Source: Bacteroidales bacterium (GTDB taxonomy: Bacteria > Bacteroidota > Bacteroidia > Bacteroidales > ML635J-15). Taken from it: a DNA stretch of 6,892 nt. A program made the translations under genes and the position numbers. Below, piece after piece: positions 1 through 6,207 of this stretch (positions are counted from its first letter, which is position 1; every line of letters starts with the position of its first letter). A model generated the notes under the pieces. It did no database searches. It saw only the letters and a list, made by a program, of their open reading frames with translations, and was not told where the DNA came from. The DNA lies in the NCBI GenBank assembly GCA_023228725.1, contig JALOAQ010000136.1, forward strand, positions 1-6,892, read 5' to 3'.

Positions 1-51
1 AATGCTATGAAATTTGTTTTATATCATTCCAAAATTACATCAAATCACAAC
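1..51 (-). CRISPR. Edge repeat of the type II-C (Cas9) CRISPR array, partial
   Basis: Read on the minus strand from 51 leftwards, the sequence starts GTTGTGATTTGATGTAA, the start expected of a Bacteroidota II-C repeat; these are commonly about 47 bases, which would end near position 5. Only one copy is visible, so the left boundary cannot be fixed and no spacer is seen. The identification rests on the tracrRNA gene at about 6085-6176: repeat bases 1-8, 11-17 and 18-24 are complementary to 6119-6112, 6109-6103 and 6100-6094, apart from a UU/UU mismatch and a two-base bulge. The copy lies downstream of cas2 in the same orientation as the cas genes and is the first unit next to the leader. The array itself should continue left of the window. 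Confidence 0.85.
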
Positions 52-186
52 CTAGGCTTAGCAAACGCCTGTCTATACAGTGTTTTAGCATTTGTCTTAT
101 GCTAAATTTTGCTAATTTAGCACTAAGAAGTGATTTGCAGACGCAAATTTACAATTCTATTTCAATATTTCAAAGAACTTTCTCTA
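52..186 (-). promoter_or_regulatory. Leader of the Cas9 array
   Basis: AT-rich noncoding stretch between the cas2 stop and the first II-C repeat, the usual place for a CRISPR leader, where the array promoter sits and new spacers are inserted. It holds a full promoter (144-174). It also holds a cluster of TTAGC/GCTAA motifs (58-62, 85-89, 101-105, 111-115, 117-121) that form two perfect inverted repeats: 84-91 with 99-106, and 101-107 with 115-121. The two stems share bases 101-106, so only one can form at a time. No open frame of note is present. Confidence 0.75.
144..174 (-). promoter_or_regulatory. Bacteroidota-type promoter of the Cas9 array
   Basis: On the minus strand, TTTG (174-171) is followed after exactly 19 bases by TAAATTTG (151-144). 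This matches the Bacteroidota -33/-7 promoter pattern TTTG-N19-TAnnTTTG. The predicted start is near 140-137, giving about 87 bases of leader RNA before the first repeat. The -33 box begins only 12 bases after the cas2 stop, with no terminator between them, so the array could also receive readthrough from the cas operon. The start site is inferred from box position only. Confidence 0.65.
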
Positions 187-525
187 TTAAAATAATTCTA
201 ATTGAACTGGCTGTTTTTTTGTTACAGTTTGTTTTTTACCCCAAAAATTTATCATATTGCCGTATTGCTTATCGGTAATTTGCAAAATACTAACCATTCC
301 ATAGTCTGGAACAAAAGATGATACACGTTTTATATGAACATCTGAACTTTCTTTTGAAGCACAATGCCTAACATAAACAGAAAATTGCATCATGGTAAAT
401 CCATCCTTCAATAAATTTTTCCTAAACAAAGAAGCAGCTTTTCTCTCCTTCTTGGTATTAGTTGGTAAATCAAAATATACAAATAACCACATAATATGAT
501 ATGCATTTAAACGTAATTGCTTCAT
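187..525 (-). CDS. cas2: CRISPR-associated endonuclease Cas2
   Basis: A 112-residue Cas2, normal size for the family. Cas2 dimers bridge two Cas1 dimers to form the integrase that inserts new spacers into the array. The first beta strand, LFVYFDLPT (residues 14-22), carries the conserved metal-binding Asp19. The helix with KKERKAASLFRK and the strand FTMMQFSVYVR follow, as in the family. The C-terminal PVQLELF resembles the tail often seen in type II Cas2 proteins. The ATG overlaps the cas1 TAA stop by one base (TAATG), implying translational coupling; there is no clear Shine-Dalgarno, as is usual in Bacteroidota. It is the last cas gene before the leader. No csn2 or cas4 follows, which supports subtype II-C. 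Confidence 0.97.
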   Translation of the reverse strand: MKQLRLNAYHIMWLFVYFDLPTNTKKERKAASLFRKNLLKDGFTMMQFSVYVRHCASKESSDVHIKRVSSFVPDYGMVSILQITDKQYGNMINFWGKKQTVTKKQPVQLELF

Positions 526-1415
526 TATTCTAAAATCGGATATTTTAAATTCCTAATTTCTCCTGCGAAATCTTTTGATAAAGAGGCTGTTGTAATCGAC
601 AAAGCAAGCGACAAAGGTCGTTTTAATCCATCAATTTTAACATCATCTGTTAAAACCTTTAATAATTCTGCTTTATGTTCTTTTTCTAAAATAAATACAT
701 CTTCAAAACTTTGATACATACTATAAACCCTTTTGTCAACATAAGGTCGATAAGGCTCCATAATATCATCTGCCAAACAATATGCATTATACCTGTTATG
801 ATGATGTATGCCTAAAGTAGGCAATAGTCCTGAGCCTACAAGTGCCCTTGCCACTGCTGCCCGCAAAACAATATAGCCATAATTTAATAAATTATTAGGA
901 GGGATTCCATATCTATCTCTAATAAATCCTTGATGAAATAAACGAGACCAATAAATTCTAGCAGCTATTCCCTCCCTATTATCACTATCGCCTGACTTTA
1001 CATTTTTTGATAAATTTAAAATATCCAAATTATCTTTACCAAGTAATTCTAATAATTTTGCTTGATTTTTTATTTTACTTTCAATAGTTTGTTTCCACAA
1101 ATTCTTTTTGATAGATAAACTTGCATTTATTTGAGTGCGAAAAATTTCAGTTTGTAAACTATGAGAATCTAAATTTAGCATCATAGCTTGTGGCAAATGT
1201 TTAGAATTAGAAAACACAATAGCCACATTATTTTCAACCAAAGCTTCTATCAAAGGCAAACTTATAGAAATTTGCATATTATCTAGTATAACAAAGCCTA
1301 TGTCCTCAACTGGTATAGTTCTAATTTCGCCATCTATATGAGATTCTGCCACAAGCTGATTGTTTTTTAAACTCAGCCTATAAGGATTGGTAAAAAATAA
1401 AGTTTTTTTAAGCAT
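525..1415 (-). CDS. cas1: CRISPR-associated integrase Cas1 (type II)
   Basis: A 296-residue Cas1, the catalytic subunit of the Cas1-Cas2 spacer integrase. The N-terminal beta domain (about 1-75) includes IPVEDIGFVILDN; the rest is the helical catalytic domain. The metal-binding triad is intact: Glu148 in NREGIAARIYW, the histidine of GIHHHNRYNAYCLADD (His205, by analogy with Streptococcus pyogenes Cas1), and Glu220 in DIMEPYRPYVD. These strings are typical of type II Cas1 proteins. The ATG lies 3 bases after the cas9 stop (TAG TTT ATG), so the gene is co-transcribed with cas9; no Shine-Dalgarno is visible. Acquisition in type II systems also uses Cas9 and its tracrRNA for PAM choice, which fits the tight operon. 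No truncation or frameshift is seen. Confidence 0.98.
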   Translation of the reverse strand: MLKKTLFFTNPYRLSLKNNQLVAESHIDGEIRTIPVEDIGFVILDNMQISISLPLIEALVENNVAIVFSNSKHLPQAMMLNLDSHSLQTEIFRTQINASLSIKKNLWKQTIESKIKNQAKLLELLGKDNLDILNLSKNVKSGDSDNREGIAARIYWSRLFHQGFIRDRYGIPPNNLLNYGYIVLRAAVARALVGSGLLPTLGIHHHNRYNAYCLADDIMEPYRPYVDKRVYSMYQSFEDVFILEKEHKAELLKVLTDDVKIDGLKRPLSLALSITTASLSKDFAGEIRNLKYPILE

Positions 1416-1418
1416 AAA

Positions 1419-4400
1419 CTAAAGAGAAATTTTATATCTTATCGGATTAGCTTTTTCCCAAGCAGACATACTTTGTATTCTAAATTCATATTCACTATTA
1501 TCCAGCGTTGATGCATTATGTTTTCTGAAAGTATAAAATTTAGAAGTCACTTTTTGCACTCTATAAAGATATTTACTTAAAAACTCTTTATTATTTTTAT
1601 TGTCTTCATATTCTTCCTCACTTAATCCCAATAAAAACATATCGTTTATTTCAAGTATTTCTATAATTTCTAATCCATCTTCGGGCAATTGATAAGCACT
1701 TTCCCCCTTTTGTTTTCTTTCAACAGCTGTCCAAAATTGCACAACATCTTCTTGCAATTTCCCTTCCAAATCTTTGTAAATAATCACATGATGATTATTT
1801 CTAGGATTAACATATTGATTCAAATCTGACTTTAATTGTACGGTATTACTTAAATTTTCTTTAATTCTTACTTTTTTAATTGGAACTTTATCACCTCTTT
1901 TGTTTGGTAAAAATAAAGTCCATTCATTGTTTTCATAAAAAGCATCTTTAGGAATTTTAAAGTTTTCAGCATATTTAATATCTTTTCCATATTTTGCCAA
2001 TAAATAATTACGAATAATTTCTTTAATTCCTTCATCAACAATCTTTTTGTATTTTTTCTCGTCCTCAATAGATGTAACTTTAACTCTAAAATGGTGAGCT
2101 TGTTCTTGTTTTGGTGCCTGTCTCAATCCAAAAACAGTTTCTTTATGCAATTGCCCTCTTACGCTAAAACCTTTTTTATTTCTCGTTAAAGTTTTATTTT
2201 GTTTTTTATGCGAAACAAGTATGCTGTTCACTGCCTTTTTTGTATCAGTATAAAACTCATCCCAAGGCATAGGAAATTTCTCAGAATCATCTAATCTTTC
2301 TTTATATTTTATATCATCAGATGCGTGCCAAGTGCTTAATTTTTGCAAAAAACCTTGTTCTGTCAAAGCAATTACTATAGCATCAACCGCGTGGTGTCTG
2401 TGATCGTCTCGTTTCTTTTTTGGGTCAAATTTAATTTCTCCACTATACTTATCAGCCCAAATTACGCCCTCTAATATTTTATGTGTTTTTTCTTTTAATA
2501 TAGGTGGATTATTTTCAATTAAATTTAAATTCGGATTTATTTCTTTTATCTTTATTTTAGTAAAATACTTTCCAGCTGCTTCATTTACTTTAAAATTACT
2601 TAAATTGTCAATATCCAAAACTAACTCCTGCAAATCATTAACAGTAGCATTTAAACAAATTTGATTATTAGCATCAAGATCTGGTTTATCATTTACCGCT
2701 TTAGTAAAGTTTACATCATTTATATCCAATTCTAAAATCAACCAGTATTTTCCGTCAGGTAAGTTAGTTTTACAATTATAAATATAGCAACTAAATTTTT
2801 CATCCTTAACATTTCCAAACAACACAATTTTAGATTTTGGTTTTACATCAGGTCTTGACTTTTGTGTTTGCGCATTCTTAAACTCTTTATTTTTAATTGC
2901 AATATCAACCCAGTAAACACCATCTTCTTTGTTTGTAACTTTAATATTTCCACTTGTGTCATTTTTAAAAGTTTGCTTTTCTATTTTTCCTCTAAAAACT
3001 ATTCTATCTTCACTAACTAGTGGTTTTTGCACATATCTAGGAATTATTAAAAAATCATTATCTACTTTAAGTTTTGCCCAATATTTACCATCAGGGTAAT
3101 TCTCTAAATCAATATCCAGATTAAAGGAATCTGAAACTAGTTTTTTACCTTTAACAATAATAGGTAATAAAATTTCATCACTATTTGTTTTTGGTCTTGA
3201 GTTTTGCTTAGGCACAATTTCAATAATTTCATTATCCTCATTTAAAACTAGAAAACAATTATTATTCTCAATATTTTTAACTTTGCCTAATTCTTCTTGT
3301 AAATTTGGAATATTATCTTGCAAAATATTATTCAATCCCCACAAATGTCTTAATTCAGCGGTTAATTGCCCTGGCATTACTCTCACATCTGAGCAAATAT
3401 TTGAAAGAAGTTCCACAGATTTTTTCGCAATATATCTAGTATCATTTAATTGTCTTTCAATAAAATCATCAAGTTTTAATTCGCTTTTTATTGTAAACTT
3501 TTTTGCTTTAGCATAAGGCAGTATTTGAAAAGCTCTATCAGCAACAGCATCCCAAGAGCTTACACCCCATAATTTTACATCCGGATTTTTTTGATAAAAT
3601 TGATAAGGAGTTAATTCTCCTTTTAAATTATTAAAGTGTGATTCACAAATTGTTTTATTCCCAAAACTATCATCTAAAGAAATACTATAAGGTATTATAT
3701 GTTCAATTTGAACAGTATTAGAGCTACCCAATAAATCACTTATTGCAATTGTCTTGCCTGTGTATGGACAACGAGGCGTACCAGAAACATCGGCAATTTC
3801 TTTCCACATAAGATATTTTTGCACATTGTTGCGTGAAGGCTGTAATCCATACTCCTGCAATCTACTGCGTGCTTCATCGTTTTTCTTTTCATTTTCTCTA
3901 ATTCTAATAGTCATATCTTGACGGGCAGATTTAGTATTTCTTAAATCCCTACCCATTTCTACTTTAATTTTGTCAAAACGAAAATAATCACCAAATTCTA
4001 TTTGATATTTTTTCATTAAAGCGTTTACCAATCTACGCATTTCATTTACACCTTGCTGTACGATAGGATTTCTCAAGTTTTCAACCACAGGCAGCCTATC
4101 ATTCAAATCTTTCTTTTGCTCTACACTTTGGCTATGATGATAAAGATGGAAAAAACGAGGATCGTCAACACTAAAACCATATCTATTAGTCTTTGAACTT
4201 AACACTTCTTTAATTTTCAATATAGCTTCACCTTCTTTATTATCTTCCTTCAAGACAGCAACAACCTTATTTATTATGTCATAATGATAATCCTGAAAAT
4301 ACTCCCACCTTTTACCAAATGCGTTTTTTACTCCACCCAAAATCACTGCTTTATCATATAAATATCCTTGTTTTAAAAATGGTAAAATATTTCTTATTGC

Positions 4401-5993
4401 TTTAAGCGATACATTACAATAACCATCTTTTAATTTAATTTTAGAAACTGTTTCTAAATTACCTGAATAAGCATAAGATTTTTTTAATTTTTCGTAAAGC
4501 TTATCGTCATCTTCGTAAAAATAAAAACAATGCCAAATTTCATCATATTTTTCTTTCCAAACCTCAGGCTCAAACAATTCTGATAGTTGACTTATAGTTG
4601 TATTAGCAGTAACAGTAAATTTTTCATCATAATTAAATTTTTCATAATTTAATTTTAGTGCTTTTATAATTTCAGTAAAATTAAAATTCTTTTTCTTTTT
4701 ATTAATTAAATCTAAAACAATTTGCTTTTGCTCGTCAGACAATGGATTCCTTTTCCCGAAATAAATATTATTAATAAATTGCCAAGCTCTAAATTCCTCA
4801 AATTCAGGGTGAGAAAGTGGACAAGGTTTTTTACTTCTTTTAATTATTTCGCCATTTTCATCTTTAGAAAACTCCCCATTTTTATTTATAACAGGCAATT
4901 CATCTTCAAACCTACAATTTGCTAATAATCCTTTTTGCGATCTTAAAGGTCTTTGCCAATACAATATACTTTCATTACTTTTAAACTTCACTTTTCTTTC
5001 TCCATCATCATCGGTTATATATTCAATATCTCCGGCCAAGACATACTTTAAAGAAATTTCTTCTTTAGTTATTATTTTATGTCTAGTTTCTTTTTTAACA
5101 CTCTGAGTTTCATCATTATTGCTTAAATTGTTTTTATCTGTAATTTCAACAACCTCAACATTAGCTTCTCCATATTTCTCTTTCAAATAATTTAAACGAG
5201 TTGTGTTTTTCTTATTGTTAATGCTACCCTTAGTTTCTCTTATTTTTGTAAAAATTGTAGTTTTGGAGTCTAAATCATAAAATTTGTTTTGTTCTGTCCA
5301 AATTTTATCAAATTCTTCAATATACATTTCTCTAATTGTATATCTTCCTCTTAATCTCAATTCTTGGAATTTGTATGCTTCATTTTCTTTATTTGCAATA
5401 GAATTCAAATAATATCCCAAACTAGTGCCTTTAATTTTTTCTTTTGTTTCCTTAATTGGCAAAATATTTTCTTCGGGTTTTCCTCTTTCAAAAAGAGTTT
5501 GCGGATCAGCCCCTCCTTTTCTACTACTTAAAAATCCACGTCTTTGAATAAGATGGTAAAAAATTCTTCCTAACTCATATTTACTAACTTGTTTGTTGAT
5601 GGCTTTTGCCCTTAGTTGATATGGGTTTAACTTTATCCAATCTACAAATTCAGGAGAATTTGGAAAAACACGTCCTTCTGATTTCTTTGTTTTATCCCAA
5701 TTTTTCCACTCAAAAAGCTCAGCACGTTTGAGTGGACACATATCTTGCTCTATCAACAATTCTAAAAGCTTAATTTTACGCAAACGCTTTCTATAAAATT
5801 GTCTTCTTAGCTGACGAGCATCTCGCCTAGTAGCATTTCTTGAGACTTCTTTATCTCCTAATCCTATTGTCTTAGCAGTAACACCTTCTGGATAAATTCT
5901 AACCCCAGTATCCAAAATTTTATTCTTCTCATCATCTACAACTGCCCAACCAATGCTGTTTGTTCCTAAATCTAAACCTAGTATTTTAGCCAT
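1419..5993 (-). CDS. cas9: CRISPR-associated endonuclease Cas9, subtype II-C, with a repeat-bearing insertion
   Basis: RNA-guided DNA endonuclease of 1524 residues, at the large end of II-C. In order: RuvC-I ILGLDLGTNSIGWAVV with Asp8; arginine-rich bridge helix (about 52-82); REC lobe (about 83-660) including the YWQRPLRSQKGLLANC stretch (345-360) and CPLSHPEFEEFRAWQ (391-405); RuvC-II IKVEMGRDL with Glu679; HNH CPYTGKTI then QIEHIIPYS with His765, and Asn779 and Asn788 beyond; RuvC-III HRHHAVDA with His1201 and Asp1204; then the WED and PAM-interacting C-terminal region from about 1275 (RGQLHKETVFG). All catalytic residues are present, so both nuclease sites should work. Residues about 905-1172 are an insertion between HNH and RuvC-III with four tandem units. 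The ATG is directly followed by the RuvC-I motif, fixing the start; no Shine-Dalgarno is seen. It is first in the cas9-cas1-cas2 operon, divergent from the tracrRNA gene. The PAM cannot be read from sequence. Confidence 0.98.
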   Translation of the reverse strand: MAKILGLDLGTNSIGWAVVDDEKNKILDTGVRIYPEGVTAKTIGLGDKEVSRNATRRDARQLRRQFYRKRLRKIKLLELLIEQDMCPLKRAELFEWKNWDKTKKSEGRVFPNSPEFVDWIKLNPYQLRAKAINKQVSKYELGRIFYHLIQRRGFLSSRKGGADPQTLFERGKPEENILPIKETKEKIKGTSLGYYLNSIANKENEAYKFQELRLRGRYTIREMYIEEFDKIWTEQNKFYDLDSKTTIFTKIRETKGSINNKKNTTRLNYLKEKYGEANVEVVEITDKNNLSNNDETQSVKKETRHKIITKEEISLKYVLAGDIEYITDDDGERKVKFKSNESILYWQRPLRSQKGLLANCRFEDELPVINKNGEFSKDENGEIIKRSKKPCPLSHPEFEEFRAWQFINNIYFGKRNPLSDEQKQIVLDLINKKKKNFNFTEIIKALKLNYEKFNYDEKFTVTANTTISQLSELFEPEVWKEKYDEIWHCFYFYEDDDKLYEKLKKSYAYSGNLETVSKIKLKDGYCNVSLKAIRNILPFLKQGYLYDKAVILGGVKNAFGKRWEYFQDYHYDIINKVVAVLKEDNKEGEAILKIKEVLSSKTNRYGFSVDDPRFFHLYHHSQSVEQKKDLNDRLPVVENLRNPIVQQGVNEMRRLVNALMKKYQIEFGDYFRFDKIKVEMGRDLRNTKSARQDMTIRIRENEKKNDEARSRLQEYGLQPSRNNVQKYLMWKEIADVSGTPRCPYTGKTIAISDLLGSSNTVQIEHIIPYSISLDDSFGNKTICESHFNNLKGELTPYQFYQKNPDVKLWGVSSWDAVADRAFQILPYAKAKKFTIKSELKLDDFIERQLNDTRYIAKKSVELLSNICSDVRVMPGQLTAELRHLWGLNNILQDNIPNLQEELGKVKNIENNNCFLVLNEDNEIIEIVPKQNSRPKTNSDEILLPIIVKGKKLVSDSFNLDIDLENYPDGKYWAKLKVDNDFLIIPRYVQKPLVSEDRIVFRGKIEKQTFKNDTSGNIKVTNKEDGVYWVDIAIKNKEFKNAQTQKSRPDVKPKSKIVLFGNVKDEKFSCYIYNCKTNLPDGKYWLILELDINDVNFTKAVNDKPDLDANNQICLNATVNDLQELVLDIDNLSNFKVNEAAGKYFTKIKIKEINPNLNLIENNPPILKEKTHKILEGVIWADKYSGEIKFDPKKKRDDHRHHAVDAIVIALTEQGFLQKLSTWHASDDIKYKERLDDSEKFPMPWDEFYTDTKKAVNSILVSHKKQNKTLTRNKKGFSVRGQLHKETVFGLRQAPKQEQAHHFRVKVTSIEDEKKYKKIVDEGIKEIIRNYLLAKYGKDIKYAENFKIPKDAFYENNEWTLFLPNKRGDKVPIKKVRIKENLSNTVQLKSDLNQYVNPRNNHHVIIYKDLEGKLQEDVVQFWTAVERKQKGESAYQLPEDGLEIIEILEINDMFLLGLSEEEYEDNKNNKEFLSKYLYRVQKVTSKFYTFRKHNASTLDNSEYEFRIQSMSAWEKANPIRYKISL
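2505..3179 (-). repeat. Four tandem ~56-residue protein repeats inside Cas9
   Basis: Codes for Cas9 residues about 939-1163. Four units align on a shared pattern: a hydrophobic strand near the start (ILLPIIV 941-947, IVFRGKI 998-1004, IVLFGNV 1056-1062, ICLNATV 1112-1118), then about 25 residues later a G-x-Y-(W/F) core followed by an alternating strand (DGKYWAKLKVDN, DGVYWVDIAIKN, DGKYWLILELDIND, AAGKYFTKIKIKEI). The core glycines are at 969, 1025, 1081 and 1141, a spacing of 56, 56 and 60. The alternating hydrophobic pattern suggests small beta modules. The units are diverged in sequence, so this is an old duplication, not a recent one. I do not recognise the fold or its function. Confidence 0.8.
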
Positions 5994-6049
5994 ATTTTCA
6001 AAATTTAATTATACAACACATAATATTTTTGATAAAATTATAAAATATA

Positions 6050-6080
6050 TTTGGAAATACAAAATTAATGTTTATATTTG
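6050..6080 (+). promoter_or_regulatory. Bacteroidota-type promoter of the tracrRNA gene
   Basis: TTTG (6050-6053) is followed after exactly 19 bases by TATATTTG (6073-6080), a full match to the Bacteroidota -33/-7 pattern, with the same 19-base spacing as the leader promoter of the Cas9 array. The predicted start is about 6084-6087 (GG at 6085-6086), immediately before the stretch that pairs best with the II-C repeat. The box position, not a mapped transcript, is the basis for the start. Confidence 0.65.
6060..6067 (-). promoter_or_regulatory. Possible -7 box for the cas operon
   Basis: On the minus strand TAATTTTG (6067-6060) fits the Bacteroidota -7 element TAnnTTTG and would start transcription near 6055, about 60 bases before the cas9 ATG. 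There is no TTTG at the expected distance upstream, so support is weak. It is the only full match found by eye in the gap upstream of cas9 on this strand. It lies inside the tracrRNA promoter, which runs the other way. Confidence 0.3.
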
Positions 6081-6084
6081 TGCT

Positions 6085-6176
6085 GGATATAAATCCAAAA
6101 TATTACATCTTATCACAATAAGGCTATATGCCGAAGGATGTAAAATTCTGTACTCCCGCTTAGGTGGGAGTTTTTT
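6085..6176 (+). ncRNA. tracrRNA of the type II-C Cas9
   Basis: Trans-activating CRISPR RNA of about 92 nt that pairs with the repeat part of pre-crRNA and loads Cas9. The anti-repeat (about 6087-6119) contains TCCAAAAT, TTACATC and ATCACAAT, each complementary to the II-C repeat at positions 1-51, with a UU/UU internal mismatch and a two-base AU bulge (6101-6102) separating the stems. Next comes AATAAGGC (6117-6124), the sequence found after the anti-repeat in II-C tracrRNAs such as that of Neisseria meningitidis. It forms a short nexus hairpin GGC-UAUAU-GCC (6122-6132). The RNA ends in a GC-rich terminator hairpin. It is divergent from cas9, a common arrangement. Pairing with the right-hand array repeat is limited to about 8 bases. 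The 5' end is inferred from the promoter. Confidence 0.9.
6152..6176 (+). terminator. Intrinsic terminator ending the tracrRNA
   Basis: Stem ACTCCCGC (6152-6159) pairs with GTGGGAGT (6164-6171) with one G-U wobble, closing a TTAG loop (6160-6163). A run of T (6171-6176) follows, then ATTT. The hairpin is also the 3' structural element of the tracrRNA. On the minus strand the same stem is followed after a few bases by a shorter T stretch, so it might also weakly stop transcripts arriving from the right-hand array. Confidence 0.9.
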
Positions 6177-6207
6177 ATTTAAATCCAAATTTTATAAAAT
6201 TTAGCAA

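Noticed and set aside
187..1415. Subtype II-A or II-B assignment
   Set aside because: No csn2 or cas4 is present; the operon ends at cas2 and runs into the leader and repeat.
3283..3516. Plus-strand open frame antisense to cas9 (likewise 4722-4925, and 517-714 over cas1)
   Set aside because: They lie within well-supported conserved genes on the other strand and look like chance frames with no recognisable motif.
6046..6053. TATATTTG on the plus strand as an alternative tracrRNA -7 box
   Set aside because: The nearest upstream TTG (6029-6031) is only 14 bases away, whereas the box at 6073-6080 has TTTG at exactly 19 bases.
5953..6204. 83-codon open frame on the plus strand across the cas9 start and tracrRNA
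   Set aside because: It overlaps the 5' end of cas9 in antisense and the whole tracrRNA with its terminator, and has no recognisable protein features.
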